The notes beneath the pieces were generated by a model. It was not told where the DNA came from and ran no database searches. It saw only the letters and a list, made by a program, of their open reading frames with translations. 64,000 nt of DNA from NCBI GenBank assembly GCA_963995525.1, contig OZ023218.1:51949677-52013676 (forward strand). The letters run 5' to 3'. This DNA is from Escarpia spicata (taxonomy: Eukaryota; Annelida; Polychaeta; Sabellida; Siboglinidae). Below, piece by piece: positions 1 to 13,139 of the stretch; the stretch's first letter is position 1, and each line of letters opens with the position of its first letter. The position numbers were made by a program, and so were the translations under genes.

Positions 1-1031
1 AAACAATGTATTATACACAAGCATAGACTGGGATCTGGTAGCACCATTCTACATCAAACAGTTTATTATACATAAGCATAGACTGGGGTCTGGTAGCACC
101 ACGCTACATCAAACAGTTTATTATACACAAGCATAGACTGGGGTCTGGTAGCACCATTCTACATCAAACAGTTTATTATACACAAGCATAGACTGGGGTC
201 TGGTAGCACCATTCTGCATCAAACAGTTTATTATACACAAGCATAGACTAGGGTCTGGTAGCACCATTCTGCATCAAACAGTTTATTATACACAAGCATA
301 GACTGGGGTCTGTAGCACCATTCTGCATCAAACAGTTTATTATACACAAGCATAGACTGGGGTCTGGTAGCACCATTCTGCATCAAACAGTTTATTATAC
401 ACAAGCATAGACTGGGGTCTGGTAGCACCATTCTGCATCAAACAGTTTATTATACACAAGCATAGACTGGGGTCTGGTAGCACCATTCTACATCAAACAG
501 TTTATTATACACAAGCATAGACTGGGGTCTGATAGCACCATTCTGCATCAAACAGTTTATTATACACAAGCATAGACTGGGGTCTGGTAGCACCATTCTG
601 CATCAAACAGTTTATTATACACAAGCATAGACTGGGGTCTGGTAGCACCATGCTACATCAAACAGTTTATTATACACAAGCATAGACTGGGGTCTGGTAG
701 CACCATTCTGCATCAAACAGTTTATTATGCACAAGCATAGACTGGGGTCTGGTAGCACCATTCTGCATCAAACAGTTTATTATACACAAGCATAGACTGG
801 GGTCTGGTAGCACAATACTACATCAAACAGTTTATTATACACAAGCATAGACTGGGGTCTGGTAGCACCATGGTACATCAAACAGTTTATTATACACAAG
901 CATAGACTGGGGTCTGGTAGCACCATTCTACATCAAACAGTTTATTATACACAAGCATAGACTGGGGTCTGGTAGCACCACACTACATCAAACAGTTTAT
1001 TATACATAAACATAGACTGGGTATCACCATA
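1..1031. repeat. 55-bp minisatellite, about 18 units, cut by the window edge
   Basis: A 55-bp unit containing CATAGACTGGGGTCTGGTAG recurs head to tail from base 1; for example the GCATAGACTG block starts at 21 and again at 76. Units differ by a few substitutions (TTCTGCAT, TTCTACAT, CGCTACAT). The last unit is degenerate near 1020. The array continues to the left of the window. No coding content is supported; the short open frame inside it is repetitive. Confidence 0.95.
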
Positions 1032-1139
1032 CTTACTACATCAAACTGAATACTTTCCTAACTTTCGGTAGTCGTGTTGGTTTGTCAGGGGGTGAAGTTT
1101 GATTTGATGGACATTACCAGGGATTTCTTGCAACATCTT

Positions 1140-2385
1140 TATAGAACAGAGTGTGGGTCTCTGTCATCTGTCTATCATCTGTTATACAACAGAGTGTGGG
1201 TCTCTGTCATCTGTCTACCATCTGTTATAGAACAGAGTGTGGGTCTCTGTCATCTGTCTACCATCTGTTATAGAACAGAGTGTGGGTCTGTCATCTGTCT
1301 ATCGTCTGTTATAGAACACAGTGTGGGTCTGTCATCTGTCTATCGTCTGTTATAGAACAGAGTGTCGGTCTGTCATATGTCTATCATCTGTTATAGAACA
1401 GAGTGTGGGTCTCTGTCATCTGTCTACCATCTGCTATAGAACAGAGTGTGGGTCTGTCATATGTCTATCATCTGTTATAGAACAGAGTGGGGGTCTCTGT
1501 CATCTGTCTACCATCTGTTATAGAACAGAGTGTGGGTCTCTGCCATCTGTCTACCATCTGTTATAGAACAGAGTGTGGGTCTCTGTCATCTGTCTACCAT
1601 CTGTTATAGAACAGAGTGTGGGTCTCTGCCATCTGTCTATCATCTGTTATAGAACAGAGTGTGGGTCTCTGCCATCTGTCTATCATCTGTTATAGAACAG
1701 AGTGTGGGTCTCTGCCATATATCTACCATCTGTTATAGAACAGAGTGTGGGTCTCTGCCATCTGTCTATCATCTGTTATAGAACAAAGTGTGGGTCTCTC
1801 CCATCTGTCTATCATCTGTTATAAAACAGAGTGTGGGTCTCTGCCATCTGGCTATCATCTGTTATAGAACAGAGTGTGGGTCTCTGCCATCTGTCTATCA
1901 TCTGTTATAGAACAGAGTGTGGGTCTCTGCCATCTGTCTACCATCTGTTATAGAACAGTGTGTGGGTCTCTGCCATCTGTCTACCATCTGTTATAGAACA
2001 GTGTGTGGGTCTCTGCCATCTGTCTACTATCTGTTATAGAACAGAGTGTGGGTCTCTGCCATATATCTACCATCTGTTATAGAACAGAGTGTGGGTCTCT
2101 GCCATCTGTCTACCATCTGTTATAGAACATAGTGTGGGTCTCTCCCATCTGTCTATCATCTGTTATAAAACAGAGTGTGGGTCTCTGCCATCTGTCTATC
2201 ATCTGTTATAGAACAGAGTGTGGGTCTCTCCCATCTGTCTATCATATGTTATAGAACAGAGTGTGGGTCACTGTCATCTGTCTACCATCTGTTATAGAAC
2301 AGAGTGTGGGTTTCTGTCATCTGTCTACCATCTGTTATAGAACAGAGTGTGGGTCTCTGTCATCTGTCTATCATCTGTATGTCTA
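1140..2385. repeat. 43-bp minisatellite, about 29 units
   Basis: The unit carries ATCTGTTATAGAACAGAGTG followed by GGGTCTCTGCCATCTGTCTA. Some early units lack a TC dinucleotide (41 bp). This array is unrelated in sequence to the 55-bp array just upstream. About 110 bp of non-repetitive DNA separates the two. Open frames here are repeat artefacts. Confidence 0.95.
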
Positions 2386-2739
2386 ATCTATGTCAGTTCT
2401 GCATGTATCGGACTGGAATTTTGTAGGTATGTTAGCACATCCAAAGCCACCTATTTAGGTGATTTATAGACTTAATGTTTTCTAGTTTCACTGGGGATCT
2501 TGGGGCTGATTGTTTTATTGGTGGCCGGCGAGAGAGTGCATGCTAACTTGCAGCATTATATAGTAACATTTTAGTTATCCCCGGGCATCATATAATCTCT
2601 TTCAACTTGAGGGTGGCTTTTACCAAAAAATATTAATGTTTGTCTTTTCTCGCCATGCAACACGGGGGTTACTCAGGTCATTATATTTTTAATTCTCGTA
2701 CCTACATTTAGTCATCTCGTCATAATCTTCATGTTTCAG
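2386..2739. other. Unique sequence, probable intron 3' end
   Basis: There is no repeat and no convincing open frame. The stretch ends in a pyrimidine-containing tract with ATGTTTCAG at 2731-2739, a reasonable splice acceptor for the possible terminal exon that follows. Confidence 0.4.
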
Positions 2740-2843
2740 GAATTAATCCGAATGATGCTGACAAGAGGAAGAATGACCTTGAAGGATCTGTCACAGACCA
2801 TACCATGCCGCTCTTCCACCTTACACAGAGCTACAGTCACTGA
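2740..2843 (+). CDS. Possible terminal coding exon of an unidentified gene
   Basis: A splice-acceptor-like TTTCAG ends at 2739. Two frames are open after it. The frame starting at 2742 reads 33 codons, beginning INPNDADKRKNDLEG, and stops with TGA at 2841-2843; its charged, varied composition looks protein-like. The frame starting at 2740 reads 38 codons to TAG at 2854-2856. An AATAAA at about 3277 could serve as polyadenylation signal, implying a 3' UTR of roughly 430 bp. I do not recognise the protein, and its upstream exons would lie left of the window or beyond the two minisatellites. It could equally be a chance open stretch. Confidence 0.3.
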
Positions 2844-3038
2844 AGACAAGACGTAGATGTTGCTGGTGTGGAACGTGACTTGACTTCCAGTTTTTAGTCT
2901 ACCTCACACAGTGGCCAAAGGATGAATGAACTGACACCATTCTGTGTATGCTGGACTACAGATGGAAGAATGAGTAATGATGAATCATAGCATTATGTGT
3001 CATCCTGGAGAACACATTAGTGGACTGGCTGTGATTTT

Positions 3039-3178
3039 GTGAGAGATGATGCAACTTGATAGGTTTATTATGACATCATCATGCATGTATCTATTTCTTT
3101 ACATTGTTGTGAGAGGTGGTGCAACTTGATAGGTTTATTATGACATCATCATGCATGTATCTATTTCTTTACATTGTT
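3039..3178. repeat. 70-bp tandem duplication
   Basis: Two nearly identical 70-bp copies start at 3039 and 3109, each including GATAGGTTTATTATGACATC, and a stub of a third begins at 3179. They lie in what may be the 3' UTR of the preceding exon. Confidence 0.9.
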
Positions 3179-4728
3179 GTGAGAGGTTACTTGTCTTGTT
3201 TCAAAGCTGATGGATAACCACACAGTTTGCACAAAAAGTACGTATCCATGAACATATTTAGAATTGTGAGTGCCAAATAAATGTTTTTATTTACCAAAAT
3301 ATAATATTTTGTACTTGACAAATAGAAGTATTCCTTTACTGAAATGATCAAATGCATGGTTGCAAATGCAGGATCAGAAATGAACAACAATATAGTGATC
3401 TATGAAATAATTTGTGCATATAATGTTTTTCATATATGATAATGTGGCGTCATCAAAGGTACACTGTCAACAAAATATGCACAAAATTATTGCATAATGA
3501 GCATTACACATATCAGTTGACACACACCGGTGGCCCCCCCTGAAGAATGACTAACCACCCAATTTGCCTTGTGAAAAAATAAAATAATTCTGCAGAAAGA
3601 AGAACTTGATATTCCCACACAAACTTTGACAAGGGATTCGCATACACTAATGTAACGTCTTAATCAAACACCAGTCTTGTTATAAATCCAGTTTGGGATT
3701 TAGCCAGTTCTTGTTGGCACCCTGAAAACAGGCCTTTTAACGTTGGGTGCAATTGAGCATCGAGGGGTTGCAGATGGAGGTCCCAAGGGGTATAGTTGTA
3801 GTTTTTGGGGAGCCTGAAATTCTCCTGGGTTACAAAAATCTAAAGTTGACAAATATATATAATATCTATATTAGTTCCCTGTGCAGTCCTAGAATTTTAG
3901 CTCAAGCCCGGCCCTCAAAAATATCTCAAGTCAGGCCCAGCCCAGGCCCACAATTAAAGTAAACTTTAGGCCCAGGCCTACAAATGGTTGTTCCAGGTCC
4001 CGCCCACAGGTTTTTGGCCCAGGCCCACGGGTCAAAAGTGGGTAAGTCCGCGCCTACAAAACACCAACTTAGAAAACAGTATTTTTCTAGTTTTAACATT
4101 GATAACTGAATTAAGATATGACATTCAGGTTTTACAAGACAGGCAGATCACAAATTACTACTATTCCTGTATTGCATTACTTATGGTAGCTGCATAAAAA
4201 GAACAACAAAACACAAAATATTTTATCTGTTAAAACACAATTTAACTCGTACTATTCTGGTTTTGCACAAAAAATGAAATGAAGATGATTCAAAGATTAC
4301 ATTACAAAGACACGGTTATGAAACTATGAGTATATTTAATAGGTCGTAGATTACAAGATTCAATTTATTTGACCTTGTCCACATACACAGTATATACATT
4401 AATACATTGGTAATATGAATAATATGTAAGGTCGGGGAGACTCCCGTTAAGACATATTGTCGCTAGCCACCCCACAAATGTAAACAATAACAACATGTAC
4501 ATCGTATGATCAGATTAGTAAATTATAATCATTGTTTTAAGAATTACAAATATAGCAATTATGGATAAAACAGCATGATTCATAATTTAGAATAATGTAT
4601 TTTTTTATGTAACTTGAGAAACCATGTAGACTGTGTGTATAGATGTTCTGAATGAGAATATCCTAAATACAATTAAATAGAATGATACGGTTTCTATTCA
4701 TGGTATCAAGCTCGACCAACTTACAAAG
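3179..4728. other. Intergenic stretch with dispersed-repeat fragments
   Basis: Mostly AT-rich unique sequence. At 3755-3845 there is a GTAGTTTTTGGGGAGCCTGA segment that recurs in variant form near 47.45-47.86 kb and 53.7-53.8 kb, so it is an interspersed repeat. At 3895-4055 there is a run of AGGCCCAGGCCC-like words, also typical of a transposon fragment. The last tens of bases before 4729 may be the 5' UTR of gene A. No gene is supported. Confidence 0.4.
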
Positions 4729-4792
4729 ATGTCAGCCGCCTCGAAGCGATCGGAAATCACAGGCGGGAAAGACGAGAACGAATTGTTTGATG
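4729..4792 (+). CDS. FLASH (CASP8AP2)-like protein, exon 1
   Basis: The exon starts at an ATG with A at -3 (ACAAAGATGTC) and encodes 21 residues, MSAASKRSEITGGKDENELF plus D, then the first base of a glycine codon. A donor-like GGTACGC follows at 4792-4798. The exon ends in phase 1 and exon 2 starts with two bases, so the junction reads ...ELFDG|LEDSQ. I chose this exon because the frame, phase and composition all fit. No other ATG exon in intron 1 was found by eye. FLASH proteins have a short acidic/aromatic N-terminal motif before the coiled coil, and FDGLED may correspond to it, which is inference. Without transcript data the link across about 10.7 kb is moderately supported. Confidence 0.5.
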
Positions 4793-5904
4793 GTACGCCA
4801 CAAAGTAGGCGATATCGTTTGAATAGTTTAAAATGCTTATGCATATTTAAACAATATTGCGTATGCTTACAATACCTAATAATAGAAAACAAAGAACGTA
4901 GCCAAATTGGCGGTAGTACCTTCCTTGCTATTGAATTGACAAATATTGGATAACTTGGAAGTTGGACCAAATCAGACGCCAGTCAGTGTAAAATAGTGAT
5001 GTAGCTAGAAGATAAATATACAACCTTTGAGAACAAATAGTGATATTATGTTGGTGTTCAGTAAAAATAGGATATATGGGAGGTGTGTACCTTCAGTTCA
5101 GTCATAAACTGAGCGCTGCTGTCACTGAGTCGGACTGAGTGAGCCTGAAGCTAAGTGAAGGGTATACCGCCTGAAGCTCAGCCGACCTGGCTGGGTAGAC
5201 AGTTTCTGTATACTTTCCTCATTCTTAGCATAACATCTTGGAAGGTTACTTCGATCAGTGCACTGCTGTTGTCTCGTATTGGACGTGTCCCTTTCTTTGT
5301 TGGTAAATGACGCTAGGTAGTAGGTGACTGCTCCAGTCCAGGATTTGGCAGGAAGGGGTATCAAGTCATTTCATAGACTAGTTCAGTAGTTGTGAGTCTG
5401 TATTGCATTGCCCTGGCCTGGGGGACACTCGGACTATTATTAAGGCCAATTAAAATAATACCTGTGTTTCCTGTAACCCCAAAAAAGACAAAAGTCTATT
5501 ACAACGATGATTCAACATGATAAAAAATACAGATAATCATTGCAAAAGTCCTGAAAAGTAACAAGAATTTACCTTTTGAAATGGAAATTCTGCAATTGTG
5601 TAAAATGGATGGAATTCCGCGTAATCAACATTTTGACACGGGATTTGCATTTTTGAATGAAAACTAAACGCTGAAAGAGGAGAATTACCAACACCGTAAA
5701 TAATACATACTTTATTGGCGATATTTTGAAATAAACATCAACATGATTACCATGCAACAGTATTAGTTTATTTTGATGGATTTATGATGCAGGATTTTTA
5801 AAATGCTCCAGGCAAATCGTTGTGAAGTGTCATATGGCGCCCCTGCTACCTTGTGTTAACCGGCATAAACAGGGATGAGGGCGGAAGGCGCTAATTTAAA
5901 CTGT

Positions 5905-6345
5905 TTTGTGATCGTTGTCTGGTTGTTTAACAACACTAGAGACCAGGAGATTGAGAGGAGATCAGATAGAAGTGTTTAAAATATTGAAGGGTTATGAAAA
6001 TATTGATAGAAATATGTTTTTCTCAGTTAAAAAAGATAGAAGGACTAGAGGACATGAACTTGCATTAGCAAAGGAGCAGAGTAGATTGGATATAAGAACA
6101 TTTTCATTTTCACAAAGGACTGTAAATGAATGGAACAAATTACCTGCTGATTGTGTGGGTGCTAGTAGCGTGAATATGTTTAAAAATAAAATCGACACAT
6201 ACCTCAGACGGGCGGGATACACATAGATAAAAGGGTCGGACTCTCGATAAGCCAAAGGGCTTCCTTGTCCACCTACCACCTATAGTTAATTCTCTGGGTG
6301 GCAATCTTGTTAAATCTTGTCCGCTAAGCGCATTGAAGACATGTT
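5905..6345 (+). pseudogene. CR1-like LINE relic, 3' end of ORF2 plus 3' UTR
   Basis: The open frame at 5915-6226 encodes the C-terminal part of a CR1 ORF2 protein, with TRRLRGDQIEVFKILKGYEN, NEWNKLPADCV and an FKNKIDTYLRRAGY end. The 3' UTR contains GATAAGCCAAAGGGCTTCC and ends GGCAATCTTGTTAAATCTTG, the same tail as the copies near 8.5, 32.4 and 36.3 kb. It is severely 5'-truncated and lies in intron 1 of gene A. It has no reverse transcriptase core and is inactive. Confidence 0.85.
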
Positions 6346-6372
6346 GTTAATTAAATATACTTTACCTCACAA

Positions 6373-7140
6373 CTGGGGTCAATTACGATTGTAATCATAA
6401 TCGATTACACTCACAGTTGTAATCATAATCGACTTTTTTAAGGCAGTGTATTCGTAATCGTGTCATGTAGTGGTGAAATCAGACTCGATTACACATGATT
6501 ACACCTACTATATTTTTTCAAACAGTGATTAAACATGTCATAATACTTTTCATTCCAGTATATATACATGTATATATATAAGTATATACATACATACATG
6601 CACACAACCATTCATGAATAGAAACCATTTGTATGTCAATAATCACAGGAACTTTGGTGCACTGGTCAGTAATCCCAGCACATGGGCCATGGCTAATTGC
6701 AATTTACTTTTATTGGTATTTCACTACTCACTGCCCAGTCACTGCTAGTGTTTGCACAGATCCTTCTGAAGGATTACATCCTTTAGTTTTATTTATAGTT
6801 TGTCAGAAGAGTCTTCATATGCATGGTTCAGATCTAGCCTGGTCATACCTGGACCATGGCTAATTGCAATTTACTTTTATTTGTTTCTCACTGCTAGTGT
6901 TTGCACAAAATCACACACACCCTTCTAAAGGATTAACAACTGTTGGTTGTATTCAGTCATGCATGCAGCCTACCCTTTGAAATACAATTGTGAAGTGTCT
7001 ACAGTTGGTCAACTGCACAGTTTGTCAGAAGAGTTGATATACCTGACCAAAAAAGTAATCGTAATCGGAGAACTGTAATCGTAATCAATTATTTTCCCAA
7101 GGCAGTGTAATCATAATCATGAGTGTGTAATCAGCCCCAG
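6373..7140. mobile_element. MITE-like palindromic element
   Basis: The element begins CTGGGGTCAATTACGATTG and ends GTGTAATCAGCCCCAG. The ends are inverted relative to each other, and both subterminal regions are rich in GTAATCATAATCG-type words in opposite orientation. An internal stretch with GGCTAATTGCAATTTAC occurs twice, about 180 bp apart (near 6690 and 6858). No transposase frame is visible, so it is non-autonomous. The family is not certain: hAT-like termini are possible but no clear 8-bp target duplication is seen. It sits just after the CR1 relic. Confidence 0.6.
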
Positions 7141-7142
7141 CT

Positions 7143-8519
7143 CTGCTTGTCACATCGTTAGAACATACATAAGTGTAAAATTTCCGCTTTCGAACACAAA
7201 ACTCAAAGGAATAACAACTGCCTAGGTTACGCTTGCTCAAAGTGATACAGTCTGGGTTTTCGTAGTTCTAACAAATTCTGTTGGATGCCGTCACATATGG
7301 CGCTAGCTAAAAATGGTTGAACAAAATCATTAGTAACACTGAGCTTGCATAGTCCGTGGCCTGTGGGGTTGATTTCTTTAATATATTGTTAATTTTGTCT
7401 GTGACATTACTTTAATTGGCCATAGTATTTGTAGATAGCCTTATGCTTGATTTGGTTTCAGTGTTTATAAATAATGCACACTGCAGCTTCTAATGTGATT
7501 TATTTTAAAAGGTATGACGGATTGGATGCGGTTGCTTTTGTTCAACTGTAACTCACATTGATGAAAGACCATTTAAATGTGCAATGTGTTGTTTTGTTTT
7601 GCTCCTATTAAAGTACACGGTGAGTTGTATGGTTTAACTAGAAACTATAGTTTCTCTTGATATTTCATGTTCAATTAATAAAACAAGTATATTTTTTAGC
7701 ATGACGACAGTGTTTTCTTTAACGCATTAATATACACATAACAGTACCTCCCAGTTTCATTCAAATGTATCCATTTCACATTAACCCCAGCAGTGCAAGT
7801 TATAACATATGCCCTTTTATAGACTGCTGGAAATGTTTATAGACTGACAAAAATAAAATATTACAATAGGTCTGCCTACCCTATTTTTTTCGTAATAAAA
7901 TGTTTAAAAAAATTTAATGTTTACCCTACCTTCCTACCATATTAAAAAATCAATGTTATAGGAAACAACTATATTTTATTTAGGCCTAATAGAGTGGTAC
8001 CGGACTACCCAGTCTAAGCTAATAGTAAGTATAAGACCTACTTAGTATAAGATGCCCTAGGTGTTGTAAGCCCAAAGACCAGATAGGGCAAGTGTTGCCC
8101 AGCTAGTTTTGTTACAGTGTGACCCCGTTTTAACCATCTAAATGGTTACCTATATTCACCATCTGCCAGACTTCTCCACTACTCCTCAATATCTATTGTG
8201 TCATGTGATCAAAGATACAGGGTACAATATATGTACACGATAGGTGGAGAAGTTTGGCAACTGCTCACCAGATTGTTTTTAATAAGCCTGGAACAGTTTT
8301 TGAATGTTGCACTGCACAATTTTCTAATTTGTGTACAATACTAAGTAATTCATTTATTTCCAACATTTAACATTACACGTTACAATTAAACAAATACAAT
8401 GCTGAATGTGGAAAGGGGGTGAACAAAAGTACAATACTAACAGTCTAAACAAGTTATATTGGTAATACTGTAGAATTAAACTTCAGAGGTTAACTGCTAT
8501 TGTAGACGCTTTGGTGTTC
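7143..8519. other. Intron 1 sequence of gene A, no gene
   Basis: AT-rich intronic sequence. A short imperfect inverted repeat pairs CTGCCAGACTTCTCCAC near 8163 with GGTGGAGAAGTTTGGCA near 8244, suggesting a small foldback element. Nothing coding is supported. Confidence 0.4.
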
Positions 8520-10600
8520 AGTGCATCCAGGTGATTTAACAAGATTGCCATCCAGAGAATTAACTCTAGATGGCAGGTGGATAAGGAAGCCCTTTGGCTT
8601 ATCGAGAGTCAAACCCTTTTATCTACATATATCCAGCCCTTCTGAGGTATGTGTCGATTTTATTTTTAAACATATTCACACTACTAGCACCCACACGATC
8701 ATTAGATCCATTCATTCACAGTCCTTTGTGAAAATGAGAACTTTCTTACGTCTAATCTACACTGCTCCTTTACTAATGTAACTTCATGTCCTCTAGTCTT
8801 TCTATCTTTCTTAACTGAAAAAAACATTTCTATCAATATTTTCATAACCATTCAATATTTTAAACACTTCTATCTGATCTCCTCTCAATCTCCTGGTCTC
8901 TATTGTTGTTAAACCACATTCTTTTAGGCATTTTTCATAACTAAGATCCCTAAGTTTTTGTATCATTTTAGTCGCTCTTCTCTGTACTCTTTCTAGCATA
9001 TCTATGTCCTTCCTGCGATATGGCCTCCACGCTTGTATAAAATATTCTAAATGAGGCCTAACTATTGTTTTGTACAGCAGTATTATTAGTTCTTTTTCTT
9101 TATATGCTATATTACGCCTAATCAATCCAAGGATTTGATTTCCTTTTGAAGCTGCAATTCCACACTGCTCTGAAACCTTCATGTCAGCACCAATTGTCAG
9201 CCCTAAGTCTTTTTCTTTTACAGTAGTACTTAGTAGAGTTCCCCCCATTGTATATTCTACATATTCGTTCCCATGTCCTGTGTGAAGGAATTTTTCATTT
9301 CCTAAAATTTAACAACATTTGCCACTTTTCAGACCATTTGATCAACCTGTCAAGATCATCTTGTAAATGCTGTCTATCTCCATCACTTTTAATTCTTCTA
9401 AACACTTTTTATCATCTGCAAATTTCAACACCTTGCTAGCTATATCATCATCCAAATCGTTTATATATATTAAGAATAATATAGGTCCCAGTACTGATCC
9501 CTGTGGAACCCCACTCAAAACTGATTTCCAGTTTGAAGCCTCCCCATCAACAACTACCCGTTGTCTTCTGTCAATCAGCCATTTTTCTATCCAGTTAATT
9601 ATACCATTTCCTATGCCATGGGCCTTTAGTTTAAGCAGTAATCTTTGATGTGGGACTTTGTCAAAAACTTTTTGAAAATCTAAGTAGATGATATCTACTG
9701 GTGATCCCTCATCTACCCACTTAGTGATGTCTTCCAAAAAACAACATATTTGTTAAGCATGACCTCGCTTTTAGAAACCCATGTTGAGATGGGTTTATCA
9801 AGTTATGATTAGCAAGAAAATCCACCATGTGATCTTTAATTAGTCTTTCTAATAATTTACAAATCACCGATGTTAAACTCACTGGTCTAATTATTTGACT
9901 TGTTTCTCGAACCTTTTTTAAATAAAGGTATAACGTTTGCTTCTTTCCTTTCTAAAGGAACAACTCCCTCTTCTAATGAAAAGTTGAAAACTGTTGCAAG
10001 CGGTATGCTAATTTGTTCTACAATTTCCAATAGTAGTTTGGGTGGAATACCATCCTACTCATTCAGGTCTTCTGCCATTAAGAATCCCTCTGATATTATA
10101 TTACCAGCACTATCTTCTAGAGGACCGACCTTATCCTGAACTTTCTGTTTGCTTCGAACATACGCATAAAAACTCTTGCTGTCATGTTTTATATTACAGG
10201 CTAATTTATGTTCATAGCTTCTCTTTGAATTTCTAATTTCAGCTGTAGCTTGGTTTAGTGCTTCTTTATAAATGTTGTAGTCTTCGTCATTTCCAGTACG
10301 TCTATATGACTTCCACATCATTTTTTTATACTAAATTTGTCTAATGGTTTTCGATAAGTGTTTCTTTTTGGACCGTTTCCCGTGTTTTTTTAAGGGAACA
10401 AATTTGACGATGATGCATTCAATTTCACTCTTTAAGATATTCCAGTATTCTGTTGCTGTCTTATTCTTCACTGTGTTATTCCAGTCTATCTTTGCTAAAT
10501 ATTTCCTTATGTCCTTATATTTTCCTTTGTGGAAATTTCTCCTGTACTGCTTTTTGGGTGGGTGTCGCATCCATGACAACTGAGTCAGCTGATTCCTGGT
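8520..10600 (-). pseudogene. CR1-like LINE, 5'-truncated ORF2 relic (reverse strand)
   Basis: Read on the minus strand from 10579 to 8520. There is first a charged linker with IKSEIECIIVKFVPLKKHGK-type text, then reverse transcriptase blocks (VDIIYLDFQKVFDKVPHQRL, LSGVPQGSVLGPILFLIYI, FADD with the catalytic aspartates), then a thumb and C-terminal region (KDLGLTIGADMKVSEQ, LEYFIQAWRPYRRKDI, TRRLRGDQIEVFKILNGY), and the conserved 3' UTR ending CAATCTTGTTAAATC on that strand. Frames shift near 8811, 9248, 9340, 9737 and 10055, so it is dead. The endonuclease domain is missing. It belongs to the same family as the copies near 6, 31-32 and 36-46 kb and lies in intron 1 of gene A. Confidence 0.9.
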
Positions 10601-13139
10601 AACAGGACAGACTACCTCACTTTAACTCTGAATTAACATCATTGCGATGTGAATTAACTGATGAGTGCATAATTGATTTAAAACATCTGATCAGTCAGTT
10701 TTTAAAAACTTATTGAACACAGAAAACATACTTGGTGGAGTTCATAGTTCCTATTTCATTTGTATGGTCATATCTGTAGTGTGAAATAATTTGTAAATGT
10801 GCATTGATCTTCATATAACAATCCTTTGGTATCAAATGTTTACTTAACAGTATAATAATAATTAATGTATTTATTTCAGACAGTCAGTATGTCCATACAA
10901 AAACAATACATTCATAAAAACAGTATATCCATATAAAAAATAATTACATTGATAAAAACAATATATATATAAATATAAACCCAGGATCCACTGATGCCGC
11001 AACTGTGACGTACAATACATGTTTCTGGCAACAATGTTCTGAATAATGGTATTCATAGACATGTTCATCCTTGTCATTAAGCTAAAAAAAAGCCGAAATG
11101 AAATTTTACTCTTGGCATACAAAAGTCACACTTTGGCTTGAATGTCAGCCTCATCCGATAGTCATTACAAATAACATATCCAAACTTCTTTCCTCTTAAT
11201 ATAATTTCCCTGGCAAGATTTTAGTTTCTAGATTCAAAGTACATGATCAGGGATTTACGAGCATTCTACTGAATGTTGTGCTCACATCCATAGGAGTAAC
11301 ATATGTCAAGTAATATATTTGGGGTAATCACTATTAAATTATTAATTGATGTTTATTATTCTCATTCCTAGAAATTCTAGCAGAATGTACAGTATTTATC
11401 ATTAATATTCTGCCTGGTGTACAAAGACCAGCGTAGTGTACCCTTAATTAGGTTAGTTTCTATGTTCACACCAGATGGCAGCATTGAGATTCACACCTCC
11501 ATAACGAGCAATGCTTACTGAATATTCTTCAGGATAGTTTACTTTGTGAGAAGTTTCTTTTTAACATATCCAACCACAGTCAATTACCTTCGTAGAGCCT
11601 TTCCCCCGCAGGTCATGCAAGTGTCACACCTGTCACATCCTGGTGTCATGTGATAGTTCAGAATTGTCCTAGCCTTGATTGTTTAAAAGCAATATGGAGC
11701 TGATGCTCAACCAATGCCACTGGGGATAATGACAGTCACAGGTCACCAATGTACTTCTCTGTTCATGACGTGAATAAAGTCCCACTGGTTTTGACAATGG
11801 AACAATTGTGTGCACCCTTAAAGAAATCACTTTCTACATGCATATTTGGCGCCTACATGTTCCGTTGCATTGGTGAGAGGCGTACATTCCTGGTTGCTGG
11901 CTGACAACATATGGTAGGCCAATGACGGAAGGTCATCCACTGTGTCTGAAGACAAACAAAATCTTGGTTTTGTTAATATCTGACACCATCTCCCATTTCA
12001 ATGTTCTCAGAATAAAATGGTGGTTGATTAGAACTTTACAGCAAGTTGGTGACATGACAGCCAACAATTTATGTCATTGTGTTATTAATTGTTATTTTGC
12101 ATACAGGATTAAAACATTGATATGTTTGCCTACAAAAAAGCAAGTAATGATGTGTCCCCAGCTATCAGATTAATCATATGTAGGTTACTTGGACAACCAT
12201 AATTAAATTTCAAACAAAATTGATCATACAAGATTTGTCCCAGAACACCTTTCCATGTCAGTAGACAGGAGAAACTTGCAGATTGTAAGTTTTGTTTAAC
12301 TTGCTACACCAAGATATCACGTTACATCTTTAAGAATGTGTACATTGATATCAGATGGCAGGAATCAATGCTTTGATTTGTTCTATATTTCCTCCCAATA
12401 TAATCTGTGATCTCTTGTCTCTAGTGCCCCACCATTTAATTCAGAGCTGGGATAAAATATAGTTGATTACCGACTTACTGTTAACATTTTGTAAGCAGTA
12501 CTTACTGCACCTTTGTACTTGAAATTCCGCAGTATTCCAGCCAATTCTCCTTTACCTCGAAACACTTCAATTATAAATTGATGCTTCCGTTTTGTAGAGC
12601 GTTATAATAGGACAGGGACTCTAACATGACAGTCCTTACAGTGTGTGCCAGAATGCTATCTAAACATAAGTCTGTTGTTTTCTGCATCAACTGTGGCTTG
12701 TTTATTCAGTATAATGTTTTCTTTGTAATCTGAAAAGACAGAAACTCAGTATCAATGTTGACTTTAAATTAGCACTTGTGCAGACATAAAATACAGCCTA
12801 AATAAAAGAACTGTTTTAAGCCAACAGCCAGGTAAAGTCTGACTTATGCCAGTGTTTGCCCAGGGGCCAGTTTCATAAAATGGCTAAGGAGATTCTTAAT
12901 GCTAAGATGATTGTTTTAATAAGTGATGTGCTTTTATTAAGTGAACATAGGAGTTTATGCAAACACATGATGCTAAGTAATTGCATAACTTTAAGAACGC
13001 TTCATGAAATCGACCCCAGAGTTGTAACTTCTTGGTGACGTTCGACATTAATCTGTGCAAACATTGAGTGCCATATATGTGTCTGTTATCATTGAAGGTC
13101 AAGTGTAGTCAGATAGATACAAAATGTATGCATGCTAGT
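10601..13139. other. Intron 1 sequence of gene A, no gene seen
   Basis: AT-rich unique sequence with scattered short open frames lacking protein-like composition. I see no exon with paired splice sites and no clear transposon. Intron sequence is the simplest reading. Confidence 0.4.

Noticed and set aside
1..2385. CRISPR-like direct repeats
   Set aside because: The units are contiguous with no unique spacers and the context is eukaryotic. The same applies to all other arrays in the window.
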